A stretch of DNA of 64,000 nucleotides from an uncultured bacterium. GTDB taxonomy: Bacteria; Verrucomicrobiota; Lentisphaeria; Victivallales; Victivallaceae. A program made the translations under genes and the position numbers. The notes beneath the pieces are model-generated. The model was not told where the DNA came from. It saw only the letters and a list, made by a program, of their open reading frames with translations, and made no database searches. The DNA lies in contig URVC01000018.1 of assembly GCA_900551245.1 (NCBI GenBank), positions 1 to 64,000 on the forward strand. Reading direction: 5' to 3'. Shown here piece after piece: positions 16,174-25,337 of this stretch (positions within the stretch are counted from its first letter, which is position 1; the number at the start of each line of letters is the position of its first letter).

Positions 16174-18693
16174 TCAGGGCAATTTTCGCGCTTCCGGCTC
16201 CCCGGGGAGGGGATGGGCGAGGAACAGGATCTGCCGGTTCTTCGCGAACCGCTCCAGCTCTGCGAGGACGGCATTCCGGCGTTCCGGGTCGAAGTTGACG
16301 CAGATGTCGTCGAAGACGATCGGAAGCGGTTCGGACTCCCGCTCCGAGTATTCGATCAGGGCCAGGCGCATGGCGACCATCAGCTCTTCGAGCGTCCCGC
16401 GGGAGAGTTCGGCGACGCGCTTCTGCAACCCGGTGAGCGCGTCGGTCATCAGCAGTTCGCCGGTGGCGAGCGACTTGTGGACGCGCGAATAACGCCCGCG
16501 GGTGAAGCTCCCGAAGAGTTCGGCGGCGCGCCGGATCACCTCCGGCTGTTTTTCCCGTTCATAGCGGGCGATCGAACGGTCGAGCAACCGGCGGCATTCG
16601 CGCCAGATCAGATAGTCCCGGGCGTTCTCCTTCATCGTGTTGCGGCACCCTTCGAGCCGGTTGGCAAGCTGTGCCGGATCGGCGGAGGCGAGAAGCCGGG
16701 CCGCCTCCTGTTCCGCCGCGCCGACGGAGCGTTCCAGAGAGGAGATCTCCTCCGCCAGTGCGGCCGAGCGTGCGGCCAGCGCCTCTTTTTCCCCGTTCAG
16801 CGTCTCGGCATCGACCGCGGCCTCTTCGGCGGGCGGATTCTCCCCCAGAAGGAGGGTGAGCGCCTTTTGTTCGGCGGAAGCGGCCTGCTCGAGGGCGGCG
16901 CGCCGGGTGCGCTGTCCGGTCATGGTGCGGAACTCCGCTTCGCCGGCGACGCCGCAGCGGGCGAAGAAGCCGGCCAGCGCCTCTTCCGAACGTTTCGCCG
17001 CCTGCCGCGCCTCTTCGAGTTCCGGAGCGAGGCGGGCGCGCTGTTCGGCGAGAAGGGTCTGCCGCGAACGGCGCACCTTCTCCGCCTCCAGTTCGTGCCG
17101 GAGCCGGAGGAGGCCGCTTTCCGGTTCCCCCGCGGCGCCGGGCAGCTGAAGGTAGTCCCGTCGGAAACACTTCAATTCCTCCTCGATGCGGCGGATCTCT
17201 TCGCGGTGCAGCTCCTGTTCGCGCCGGAGTCCGGCCAGGTCGGCGAGGCGGGTGAACACGGTTTCGACGGCGCCGGAGGGACACTCCGGACGGAGCCCCG
17301 CTTCGCGCAGAAACGTCTCGAATGCCGCGTCGAGACGGCGGTTCCGGTTCCGGTGATGGAGCCACGCTCCGAAGAGGACAAAAAGGAGTACGCCCGCTCC
17401 GACCGCCCAGCCCGCCGGAGCTTTGGCGGCAAATCCGACAGCGACGGCCGCCGCGACTGCCGTTGCGGCGCCGATGGCGAGAATTCCGGCGGCGGCGAAA
17501 TCCGGCGCACTCTCCTTCGCCGGAAGCGGGCGGCGTGCCGGGTCGCGCCACCGGTCGAGAAGCGGTTCGCCGGGCGGCGGCGGAACCGGTGTTCCGGTGA
17601 AGGGGGTGAGCTGGCGCTCCAGTTCGGCACAGCGGCCGGTGAGGGCGGAGTCGAGTTCACGCCGCCGGCGCAGTTCGTCGTTCTGCCGACGCATCCACTC
17701 CTGCTTCGCCTCCAGCGCGGCCAAAGCAGGTTCCGCGTCGAGCAGCGGGGAATCCTTCGCCGGACCAAGTTCGCCGGCCTGCCGCTGAAAACTCTCTTCG
17801 CGCGCCGTCAGCAGTTCCAGCCGGGTGCGGCTCTTCTCCTGCTCCTTCCGGAGGCGGGTCAGCTCCTCTTCCGCGCCCGGAGGGGCAGGGGGCAGGGGCG
17901 GCGTCGCGGCCAGCTCCTCCTCCAGACGGCGGAGTTTTTCCCGGACCGGCAGGGCGCGGATCAGCCGTTCGACCCGGTCGAGCCGGGCGGAGACATCGCG
18001 CTGGTCGCTCCGCCGCTCCTCCAGCGTTTTCCGCTGTTCCGCCGCGCGGGACTGCAGGGCTTCGTAGTCGGGCAGCGACCGGTTGGCCGCGTCGAGCTCC
18101 CCGGCAAGTTTGTCGTACTCCTGCTGGAGCGCGTGGAGCCGGTGTTTGCGGCCGCGCGGCAGAAAGAGTTCGTCGGCGCGGCGGTCGAGGTCGCTCCCGA
18201 GCCGGGGTAGTGAGAGTTCGCCCATGGCGATGCCCGCCCCGTAGAGCCGGGCGCGGATGTCCTCGTCGCTCAGGAAGGCGAGCCGGTTCAGTTCGTCGAT
18301 GGTGACCGCGTAGACGTTGGTGTAGAAGTTTTCGCTCACGTTGAGCAGGGTGGCAAATTCCGCTTCGCCGCCGGCCTCCGAACCGTCCGCCCGGGTGAGG
18401 CGAAGTACGCCGTCCCCCGGCCCCTGCCGGGTGATGGTGAGCGCTTCGCCGGAGGCGAGCGTGACTTCGACCCGCCCGCCGTAGAGGCCGGAGCCCTCCA
18501 ACGCCGGATAGGGGTTGCGGCCGCTGTTTTTTCGCACCGCGAAGCCCCAGAAGAGCCGCCGGAGAAACTCCAGCAGCGTGGTTTTGCCGAATTCGTTCCC
18601 GCCGGTGACCGGATTGACGCCTTCTCCCAGGCCGGTCAGGTGAAAGTCGTGGAAGCGGCCGAAGTTGTCGATATGAATTTCCCGGATGATCAT
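16174..18693 (-). CDS. YhaN-like SMC/RecF-type ATPase
   Basis: Protein of 839 residues. It begins MIIREIHIDNFGRF with Walker A GGNEFGKTT (31-39), has long coiled-coil regions, and ends with an ABC signature-like SRGTLEELMVAMRLALIEY and Walker B PIVFDDI. Two hydrophobic segments sit in the middle of the coiled coil (around residues 395-445), a feature of the YhaN group that distinguishes it from SbcC. Its start codon overlaps the stop of the nuclease gene by four bases (ATGA), so the two form a Mre11-Rad50-like pair expected to process DNA ends, possibly at the membrane. The exact substrate is unknown. Confidence 0.85.
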   Translation of the reverse strand: MIIREIHIDNFGRFHDFHLTGLGEGVNPVTGGNEFGKTTLLEFLRRLFWGFAVRKNSGRNPYPALEGSGLYGGRVEVTLASGEALTITRQGPGDGVLRLTRADGSEAGGEAEFATLLNVSENFYTNVYAVTIDELNRLAFLSDEDIRARLYGAGIAMGELSLPRLGSDLDRRADELFLPRGRKHRLHALQQEYDKLAGELDAANRSLPDYEALQSRAAEQRKTLEERRSDQRDVSARLDRVERLIRALPVREKLRRLEEELAATPPLPPAPPGAEEELTRLRKEQEKSRTRLELLTAREESFQRQAGELGPAKDSPLLDAEPALAALEAKQEWMRRQNDELRRRRELDSALTGRCAELERQLTPFTGTPVPPPPGEPLLDRWRDPARRPLPAKESAPDFAAAGILAIGAATAVAAAVAVGFAAKAPAGWAVGAGVLLFVLFGAWLHHRNRNRRLDAAFETFLREAGLRPECPSGAVETVFTRLADLAGLRREQELHREEIRRIEEELKCFRRDYLQLPGAAGEPESGLLRLRHELEAEKVRRSRQTLLAEQRARLAPELEEARQAAKRSEEALAGFFARCGVAGEAEFRTMTGQRTRRAALEQAASAEQKALTLLLGENPPAEEAAVDAETLNGEKEALAARSAALAEEISSLERSVGAAEQEAARLLASADPAQLANRLEGCRNTMKENARDYLIWRECRRLLDRSIARYEREKQPEVIRRAAELFGSFTRGRYSRVHKSLATGELLMTDALTGLQKRVAELSRGTLEELMVAMRLALIEYSERESEPLPIVFDDICVNFDPERRNAVLAELERFAKNRQILFLAHPLPGEPEARKLP

Positions 18694-19922
18694 GGCCGCG
18701 CCTCCATGGTTCCCGCGAGCAGGTCGAGAATCCGTTCGACCGCGTCATGCCGGATGGATTCCTGCTCGTCACGGGTGAACTCCGGCACCCCCGGACACTT
18801 CGAGCGGAGCACGGCAAGCTCCCGCTCCAATGCCTCCTCCTCCCGCAGTTCGGCGGCGGAGGTCGTCACTTCGGCCGCGAGGCTGTCGGTGTCGATTTCG
18901 GTGCGGATTCCGGTGGTGGCAAGTTCGAGCCGTTCGAGCGTCGCATTTGGCGGCAGGGCGGCGCCGAGCAGGCCGGCCAGTTCCGCCGGGTCACTGCGGC
19001 GGAGCTCCGCGTTGAGCGGCGTCGGCCCGGAGAGGCGGAGCCGGAGCAGCAGCGGCGCGTCGCCGCGGAATTGTTCCGCCGCCTGTCGACAGCGGTCCGC
19101 CAGCTCGTCGAAACGTTCGAGATCCACCAGGCCGGCGACCTCCAGCACTTCGAACCGCATCGCCTCGAGGGGGTGAAAATCAACCGAAAGTCTGCCGGCG
19201 GAATCGACCCGCACCAGCAGACAGCCGCGTTCCCCCGGCTCGTTGACCGCCCGCCCCTGCGGACAGCCCGGGTAGTACGCCGCCGGGGCCGCATCGTTCA
19301 CCTTCCGAAAGTTGTGGACGTGCCCGAGCGCCCAGTAGTCCACCCCTTTCCCGGCGAGGTCGGCGACTGCGGCGGGGGCGTAAGGTTGAAATCCCGGCTG
19401 GGCGCCGACGTTCGCATGGAGCACCCCCACTGTGAAGGGGCCGCCGGGCGGCGCGGCGAACCGTTCCGTCAGGTTGTCGGTCTGCCGGGGACGGCTGTGG
19501 CTGATGCCGCCGACCCGGGCGATCACTTCGCCGTTCCGCTCCACCGGGAAGAATTCCACCGCGTCGGCGGCGAACAGACGGGTGTTGCCGGGCAGTTTCA
19601 CCGCCGGGGGCCACGCCGCTGGAACCGGGTCATGGTTGCCGCCGGCAAGAAAGACCGGGATCTTCGCCGCGTCCAGCCGGAGCAGCTCCTCGCGGAAACG
19701 CATCCGGCCGGCGAGCGAAGGATTGTCGCGGTCGAAGATGTCGCCCGCGATCACCAGAAAATCCACCCGCTCCCGGAGCGCCAGATCGACAATCCGGGTG
19801 AAGGCGGCAAACGGCGCTTCGGCGAGGCGCCCGGCCAGCTCCGGCAGGTCGCGGCCGAGGCCGAGAAACGCGCTGCCCAGATGCAGGTCGGCACAGTGGA
19901 TGAATTTCACCGCCGCCGCCAA
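18690..19922 (-). CDS. YhaO/SbcD-like DNA exonuclease, metallophosphoesterase fold
   Basis: Protein of about 410 residues. The calcineurin-like phosphoesterase motifs are in order: IHCADLHLGS, GDIFDRDN, AGGNHDP, HANVG and GHVHNF, giving the two-metal centre of Mre11/SbcD nucleases. The C-terminal half is helical and likely contacts the ATPase partner encoded immediately downstream. The start is uncertain: a TTG at 19922 lies close behind GGGGGAG, while a GTG four codons later is also possible. The citrate synthase gene ends 27 bp upstream on the same strand. Confidence 0.85.
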   Translation of the reverse strand: MAAAVKFIHCADLHLGSAFLGLGRDLPELAGRLAEAPFAAFTRIVDLALRERVDFLVIAGDIFDRDNPSLAGRMRFREELLRLDAAKIPVFLAGGNHDPVPAAWPPAVKLPGNTRLFAADAVEFFPVERNGEVIARVGGISHSRPRQTDNLTERFAAPPGGPFTVGVLHANVGAQPGFQPYAPAAVADLAGKGVDYWALGHVHNFRKVNDAAPAAYYPGCPQGRAVNEPGERGCLLVRVDSAGRLSVDFHPLEAMRFEVLEVAGLVDLERFDELADRCRQAAEQFRGDAPLLLRLRLSGPTPLNAELRRSDPAELAGLLGAALPPNATLERLELATTGIRTEIDTDSLAAEVTTSAAELREEEALERELAVLRSKCPGVPEFTRDEQESIRHDAVERILDLLAGTMEARP

Positions 19923-19949
19923 AGCTCCCCCTCTCTTCTGTGCCGCGGA

Positions 19950-21260
19950 TTACTGCAGCAGGGGTTCGCGGTTTTCCATGACGCCCGCGGTCTCCACCGG
20001 CGTCTTGCCGATGTAGATCTGACGGGGACGGACGATCTTGGTGTCGCTGCCGATCATCTCCTTCCAGTGGGCGATCCAGCCGGGCAGGCGCGCCAGCGCG
20101 AACATCACCGTGAACATGTTCTCCGGAATGCCCAGCGCCCGGTAGAGGATGCCGGTGTAGAAGTCCACATTGGGGTAGAGGTTGCGCTCGATGAAGTAGG
20201 GGTCGCTCAGCGCTGCCTCCTCCACCTCGCGCGCCACGTCGAGCAGCGGGTCGCTGTAGTGGGTCCGCTCCAGATAGGCGTGGCACTCGCGCTTGATGAT
20301 CGCCGCGCGCGGGTCGTAGGTCTTGTAGACCCGGTGGCCGAAACCCATCAGCCGGAAGGGGTTGTTCTTGTCCTTGGCCATGTCGAGGAACTTCTTGACG
20401 TTCCCGTCCTGCTGGATCATCTTGAGCATCTCGATCACCGCCTGGTTGGCGCCGCCGTGGAGCGGGCCGGAGAGCGCCGAGATGCCTGCCGAGATGGTCG
20501 CGTAGAGGTTCACCTGCGCGCTGCCGATGGTGCGCACCGCCGTGGTCGAGCAGTTCTGTTCGTGATCGGCGTGCAGGATGAAGAGCATGTTCAGAATCCG
20601 CACCGCGTCCGGATGAATCTGGTAGGGCTTGACCGGCGAGTCAAACATCATGTTGAGGAAGTTCGCACAGTAGGAGAGGTCGTGCCGGGGGTAGACCACC
20701 GGCTCACCGATCGACTTCTTGTAGGCGAACGCCGCCATCGTCCGGACGATCGAAATCAGCCGCGCGGTGGATTGATCGATATCCTCCGACAGCGACTTGA
20801 GGTCGACGTTGGGATAGAAGGCCGCCAGCGCGTTGATCATCGTCGAGAGGATGTGCATTGGGTGCGCTCCCCGCGGGAAGTGATCGAAGAAATGACGCAT
20901 GTCCTCGTGGAGCATCGAGTTGATGTTGAGCATCGCCGAGAAGTTGCGCCGCTGCTCCTCGTTCGGCAGTTCGCCGTGGACCAGCAGATAGGCGACCTCG
21001 ACGAACATGGTCTTGCGGACCAGCTCCTCGATCGGAATCCCCCGGTAGCGGAGGATCCCCTTCTCGCCGTCGATGAAGGTGATGCTGCTGTAGCAGGCGG
21101 CGGTGTTCATGAAGCTCGGGTCGAGCGTGACGTAACCGGTTTCACGGCGCAGCGCGCCGATGTCGATTCCCTTTTCGCCCTCCGAACCGACCACCACCGG
21201 CAGCCGGACCGATTTCCCTTCTACTTCAAGCACCACATAACCGGGACTCTCCTGCTTCAT
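19950..21260 (-). CDS. gltA: Citrate synthase (type II)
   Basis: Cytoplasmic enzyme of 436 residues condensing oxaloacetate and acetyl-CoA. The sequence shows the N-terminal beta-rich domain of the hexameric, NADH-sensitive Gram-negative type (about 1-55), then GILRYRGIPIEEL, the catalytic His segment LHADHEQNCSTT, GPLHGGANQAVIEM and MGFGHRVYKTYDPRA, and a C-terminal ALARLPGWIAHWKEM. A GGAGGATTC ribosome binding site precedes the ATG. It stands upstream of the nuclease-ATPase pair without obvious functional linkage. Confidence 0.95.
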   Translation of the reverse strand: MKQESPGYVVLEVEGKSVRLPVVVGSEGEKGIDIGALRRETGYVTLDPSFMNTAACYSSITFIDGEKGILRYRGIPIEELVRKTMFVEVAYLLVHGELPNEEQRRNFSAMLNINSMLHEDMRHFFDHFPRGAHPMHILSTMINALAAFYPNVDLKSLSEDIDQSTARLISIVRTMAAFAYKKSIGEPVVYPRHDLSYCANFLNMMFDSPVKPYQIHPDAVRILNMLFILHADHEQNCSTTAVRTIGSAQVNLYATISAGISALSGPLHGGANQAVIEMLKMIQQDGNVKKFLDMAKDKNNPFRLMGFGHRVYKTYDPRAAIIKRECHAYLERTHYSDPLLDVAREVEEAALSDPYFIERNLYPNVDFYTGILYRALGIPENMFTVMFALARLPGWIAHWKEMIGSDTKIVRPRQIYIGKTPVETAGVMENREPLLQ

Positions 21261-21373
21261 TCAGAATCCTCCTTCTTCCTTGCACAATTACCGACGGCAT
21301 CTCTCCTGTTTCTCCGGGCCGGAAGATGCACGCCGTTCCGCCCGGGCCGGATTTATCGAAATCACATCCTATT

Positions 21374-21402
21374 AATATGATTCCCCGGCGGCTCTTTTTC
21401 AA
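21374..21402 (-). promoter_or_regulatory. Candidate promoter of the citrate synthase gene
   Basis: Minus strand TTGAAA (21402..21397) and CATATT (21379..21374) with 17 bp spacing, about 115 bp upstream of the start codon. Confidence 0.4.
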
Positions 21403-21439
21403 GCGGAACGGCGGGAACTTCACCAAAATGTAATGGCGT

Positions 21440-22243
21440 TCAGAGCGTGACGCCGGCGCCGGCGGGGATTTTCACCGGTTTCCCGTCCGCCTGCACCCAG
21501 AGGTCGAGGCCGGAGCGGTTGCGCAGCAGTTTCCCGTCGACGCTGATTACGAGCGAACGGAGTGCGGCGACATATTCGAAGATCTCCAGGTTGGTGGCGT
21601 ACCAGATGTCATCCCGGCCGGACACCTTCTCGCAGAACGCTTCGATGAGCTTCCAGTTGTTGGAAGGTTCCTCGCGGTCGAACTCGTAGGCGTGCCCCCA
21701 GACGTAGAGGAGCGAGAGTTCGCGGTAGGGCGAAAGGTTCAGAAACGCTTCCGCCTTCGCATCCAGATCGTGCGAGTGATGGCAGGTCGGGTGCCAGAGC
21801 AGGAAATCATCCGGCAGTGCGAAGCTCCCGTGCGACGCGGTGGTGCGCGAGTAGACGATGCCGCAACTGCGGAGCAGTTCGATCACCTGGGGATTGTGGG
21901 TGCCGAAGGGGTAGCTCATGCCGACGACCGGCATCCCGGTGAGCTCCTCGAGTTTCCGGCGGTCGTCGAGCACTTCGGAGAGCACCGAAGCGGGGGCGAT
22001 CCGTTCGAGATAGGGGTGGTGCGCGCTGTGACAGCTCACCTCGTGCCCGGCGTAGAGGTCGGCGACCTCCTCCGGCTGAATCCGGTTGCCGGTGCCCAGC
22101 AGCGCGGAGTTGAGGTGGAAGGTCCCCCGGATGCCGTAACGGTTGAAGATGGCGACGAGCCGGCGGTCCTGGGTTACGCCGTCGTCGTAGCTCATGGTGA
22201 GCGCCTTCGGACGGCCCTGCGGATAGAGATATTTGAGCATCAT
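21440..22243 (-). CDS. Polysaccharide deacetylase (NodB-fold) family protein
   Basis: Protein of 267 residues without a signal peptide. The NodB motifs are visible: MSYDDGV (Asp pair), GTFHLNSALLG, the His motif SCHSAHHPYL, and SYPFGTH near residue 113. The C-terminal 50 residues form a small extra beta domain ending in an L-rich tail. Such enzymes hydrolyse N- or O-acetyl groups from glycans. The lack of an export signal suggests a cytoplasmic oligosaccharide substrate. It is monocistronic, with its own promoter in the divergent gap and an AAGGAATC ribosome binding site. Confidence 0.8.
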   Translation of the reverse strand: MMLKYLYPQGRPKALTMSYDDGVTQDRRLVAIFNRYGIRGTFHLNSALLGTGNRIQPEEVADLYAGHEVSCHSAHHPYLERIAPASVLSEVLDDRRKLEELTGMPVVGMSYPFGTHNPQVIELLRSCGIVYSRTTASHGSFALPDDFLLWHPTCHHSHDLDAKAEAFLNLSPYRELSLLYVWGHAYEFDREEPSNNWKLIEAFCEKVSGRDDIWYATNLEIFEYVAALRSLVISVDGKLLRNRSGLDLWVQADGKPVKIPAGAGVTL

Positions 22244-22283
22244 GATTCCTTACTCCGGATAATGGATGTGGAGACGTTTTTCT

Positions 22284-22312
22284 ATAATAAACCGGGCGGC
22301 GGCGAATTGCAA
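22284..22312 (-). promoter_or_regulatory. Promoter of the polysaccharide deacetylase gene
   Basis: Minus strand -35 TTGCAA (22312..22307) and -10 TATTAT (22289..22284) at the ideal 17 bp spacing, 40 bp upstream of the start codon, in the gap divergent to the M42 peptidase gene. Confidence 0.6.
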
Positions 22313-22444
22313 GTTTGAACCGGAAAAATCTCGCTCCGAAAGAGAAAAAATGCGCGTTTCTTCCCGCTGCGGCTCTGGAAAAAACACCATTCCGGCTGTA
22401 CGTTATGGTATCGATTCAATTCCACAACCATTCGAGGTGAAGAT

Positions 22445-23518
22445 ATGCTGACGAAAACCAGTTTGAAATTTCTCGAAGAGTTCATGAATTCCTCCAGCCC
22501 CTCCGGTTTTGAAGAGGAGGCGGCGGCCTGTTTCCGCAACTACCTCGCTCCCTGCTGCGACGAGGTGAAGACCGACGTGCTCGGCAATACGATGGCGGTG
22601 CTCAACCCGGGCGCGCCGATGCGGGTGATGCTGGCCGGGCACTACGATGAGATCGGATTCCAGATCGTCTACATCTCCGACGAGGGGCTGCTCTACTTCC
22701 GCCCCAACGGCGGAATCGACAAGCTCAATGTGCCGTCGACCGAAGTGGACATCCTGACCGCCTCCGGCCGGGTGCGCGGCGTGATCGGCAAGAAGCCGAT
22801 CCACCTGCTCAAACCCGCGGAGCGGGAGGTGCCGCCCGAACTCTCCGACATGTGGATCGACATCGGCGCGGAAAACCGTGCCGAGGCGGAGAAGATCGTC
22901 TCGGTGGGCGACCCGGTGGCGGTGCGCTCCAACTTCCGGATGCTCAACGAACACCGCTTCATGTCGAAGGGGACCGATGACAAGGTCGGCGCCTTCGTCG
23001 TCGCCGAAACCATGCGCGAACTTGCGAAGCGGAAGCTCAACGTCGCCGTCTACGGCGTCGGCACCGTGCAGGAGGAGGTCGGCCTGCGCGGCGCCCACAC
23101 CAGCACCTTCGGCGTCGATCCGCAGGTGGGCTTTGCCATCGACGTCGGCTTCGCCACCGATCTGCCGGACATTCCGAAGAAACTGCTCGGCGAAATCCGG
23201 CTCGGCGGCGGCCCCGAACTCAACCGCAGCTGCGACAACAACCCGGTGCTCGGACGCATGCTCCGCCGCATCGCCAAGGAGAAGAAGATCGCCTATCAGG
23301 AGACCGCGGCGCACCGCGCCTCCGGCGGTACCGACGCGGCCCAGATCCAGATGACCCGGGCCGGGGTGGCCACCGCACTGCTGAGCATTCCGAACCGCTA
23401 CATGCACTCGCCGGTCGAAATCTGCGACCTGCGCGACGTCGAAGGCGCGGTCAAACTGCTGGTCGAGACCATCGCCGCGTTCCGGGGAGATGAATCCTTC
23501 ATCCCGGGAATCGACTGA
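22445..23518 (+). CDS. M42 family aminopeptidase
   Basis: Protein of 357 residues of the M42 (FrvX/tetrahedral aminopeptidase) family, a cytoplasmic two-metal exopeptidase that trims oligopeptides. Metal and catalytic motifs: AGHYDEIGF (His, Asp), KGTDDKVGAF (bridging Asp), TVQEEVGLRGA (Glu pair), AIDVGFATD, and HSPVEI near the C-terminus. The apical loop domain lies about residues 70-160. A GAGGTG ribosome binding site precedes the ATG. The tiny membrane-protein gene follows two bases after the stop, so they are co-translated. Confidence 0.92.
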   Translation: MLTKTSLKFLEEFMNSSSPSGFEEEAAACFRNYLAPCCDEVKTDVLGNTMAVLNPGAPMRVMLAGHYDEIGFQIVYISDEGLLYFRPNGGIDKLNVPSTEVDILTASGRVRGVIGKKPIHLLKPAEREVPPELSDMWIDIGAENRAEAEKIVSVGDPVAVRSNFRMLNEHRFMSKGTDDKVGAFVVAETMRELAKRKLNVAVYGVGTVQEEVGLRGAHTSTFGVDPQVGFAIDVGFATDLPDIPKKLLGEIRLGGGPELNRSCDNNPVLGRMLRRIAKEKKIAYQETAAHRASGGTDAAQIQMTRAGVATALLSIPNRYMHSPVEICDLRDVEGAVKLLVETIAAFRGDESFIPGID

Positions 23519-23520
23519 GG

Positions 23521-23745
23521 ATGGCGCCCGATTCGGAACTGGCCGCCGCACTGCGGCGGCGCAGGCTCAACGACAGCCGGAACGTCCGGCGCTACATTCA
23601 CACCAAGAGCTTCAACGATCTGGCCGGCCGCAGTACCGCGCCGGGCAGTGTCCGGCCGGAAGAGCTGCGGCTCCGGGCCCGGATTCTGTTTGTCGTGTTC
23701 GCCGCGGCCTTCTGGGCCGCGGGAGTGTGGTTCCTTTTGAGCTGA
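23521..23745 (+). CDS. Small tail-anchored membrane protein, unknown function
   Basis: Protein of 74 residues: a charged, arginine-rich cytoplasmic part (1-50) and a single C-terminal transmembrane helix (about 52-73), predicting an N-in tail-anchored topology. No family recognised. It starts two bases after the M42 peptidase stop, using the gene end as its translation context, and converges with the transporter gene. It is probably real because of this tight spacing and clear topology. Confidence 0.6.
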   Translation: MAPDSELAAALRRRRLNDSRNVRRYIHTKSFNDLAGRSTAPGSVRPEELRLRARILFVVFAAAFWAAGVWFLLS

Positions 23746-23761
23746 TTTCGCAGCGGGGCGG

Positions 23762-25303
23762 CTACTTCGCTTTTTCCACTTCGGCCGCCTCGGTTTCCAC
23801 CCATTTCGCCCATTTGTGGAAGTGGGTGTCCAGCGAGTGTGACTTCGCCGCGGTCACGCCGAGCGAAATGAGCGCCACCAGCACGATGACGACGGCTCCG
23901 GCGAGTTCCGGGCGGGTGAAGATGCGGTGGTCGGCCGCGGAGGGGTCATCCGTCAGCGCGTTGCGCCGCGCCCAGACGAAGACCGGAATTCCGAGCAGCA
24001 GGAAGAGAAACGCGGTCATGAGGTAGTTCAGTCCGGCCGAATAGATCATCCACAGCGCGAAGAGCGAACCGGCCACGCCGCAGAAGAACGCGAAGTGGAA
24101 GCGCACCGGCATGTTGGCCGGATACTGCTTCGTCGCACAGATCTTCCACAGATAGAGCGTGCATGCAAGATAGGGCGGCAGAATCATCACCGAGGTGATC
24201 GAAAGCATCGTGTTCCAGGCGTTGCTGGCGAAGTAGACCACGATCATCGCCAGCTGCATGATCAGGCTGGAGACGAAGAGCGAAACGCTCGGCATGCCGC
24301 GGGAGTTCTCCCGTTTGAAGATGCGCGGGAAGGTGCCGTCCATCGCCGCCGCGTAGGGAATCTGGGCGATCATGATGGTGAAGGCGAGCCAGCTGGTGAG
24401 CAGCGCGATGATCACCCCTGCGTTCATCACGTCGCCCGCCCAGGAGCCGTGAACCACATCCTGCAGCAGCGGCGCGGTCGACGGATTGGCGAGCGCGGCC
24501 AGCTGCGGCTGATACATCCGGCCGAAGGGAAGGATCGAAAGCAGCGCGTAGATCACCAGACAACCGAGAAATCCGATCAGCGTCGCCTTGCCGACGTCGC
24601 TCTGGCTGCGCGCCCGGCCGGAAACCACCACCGCTCCTTCGATGCCGATGAACGCCCACAGCGTCACCATCATCGTCGACTGCACCTGCTTGAGCATGCT
24701 GCCCAGCGGGCGGATGTGAAGCTGGGGAATCGTTTCGCTGCCGGTCATGTCGGTCGAGAAGAAGGCCCAGCGGAAGGCGAAGAGCATGATGACGATGAAG
24801 AGCGCGATCGGAACCAGTTTGCAGATCGTGCCGATCGTGTTGATGAAGGCCGCCTGCCTCATGCCGGCGAGCACGGCGAAGTTCATGATCCAGATCACCA
24901 GCGAGCCGCCCAGGATCGACCAGAGGTTGTTCCCGCCGGAGAAGGCGCCGGGGAAGAAGTAGTTCAACGCATCCATCAGCAGCACTGCGAAGCCGACGTT
25001 GCCGAAGATGTTGCACAGCCAGTAGGACCACGCCATCTGAAATCCGGCGAAGCGGCCGAAGCCGAGCCGGGCGTAGGCGTAGATGCCGGTGGTCGCGTCC
25101 GGTCTCGCGTCGGCGAGAATCCGGAATGTGTTCGCGATGAAGAACATTCCGACGCCGGTTACCACCCAGGCGATGATGACCGCCGTCACCGAGGCCTGCT
25201 GGGCCATGTTCTGCGGCAGGCTGAAAATGCCGCCGCCGATCATTGCGGAGACCACCAGCGCGGCCAGCGCGGTCACTCCGAGTTTTCTGTTGTCGTCAGC
25301 CAT
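23762..25303 (-). CDS. APC-superfamily basic amino acid/polyamine antiporter
   Basis: Inner-membrane carrier of 513 residues with about 12-13 hydrophobic segments. The start region contains LVVSAMIGGGIFSLPQNMA, the conserved APC TM1 unwound glycine motif. WAFIGIEGAVVVSGRA in TM6 matches the arginine/ornithine and arginine/agmatine antiporter group (ArcD/AdiC/YjdE-like). It could serve acid resistance or amino-acid fermentation, exchanging an amino acid for its decarboxylation or deimination product; no partner enzyme is adjacent. A GAGGAGG ribosome binding site precedes the ATG. It lies 34 bp after the secretin-like gene on the same strand. Confidence 0.85.
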   Translation of the reverse strand: MADDNRKLGVTALAALVVSAMIGGGIFSLPQNMAQQASVTAVIIAWVVTGVGMFFIANTFRILADARPDATTGIYAYARLGFGRFAGFQMAWSYWLCNIFGNVGFAVLLMDALNYFFPGAFSGGNNLWSILGGSLVIWIMNFAVLAGMRQAAFINTIGTICKLVPIALFIVIMLFAFRWAFFSTDMTGSETIPQLHIRPLGSMLKQVQSTMMVTLWAFIGIEGAVVVSGRARSQSDVGKATLIGFLGCLVIYALLSILPFGRMYQPQLAALANPSTAPLLQDVVHGSWAGDVMNAGVIIALLTSWLAFTIMIAQIPYAAAMDGTFPRIFKRENSRGMPSVSLFVSSLIMQLAMIVVYFASNAWNTMLSITSVMILPPYLACTLYLWKICATKQYPANMPVRFHFAFFCGVAGSLFALWMIYSAGLNYLMTAFLFLLLGIPVFVWARRNALTDDPSAADHRIFTRPELAGAVVIVLVALISLGVTAAKSHSLDTHFHKWAKWVETEAAEVEKAK

Positions 25304-25337
25304 GATGTTGATTCCTCCTCTTGTTGTATCCTCAAAA

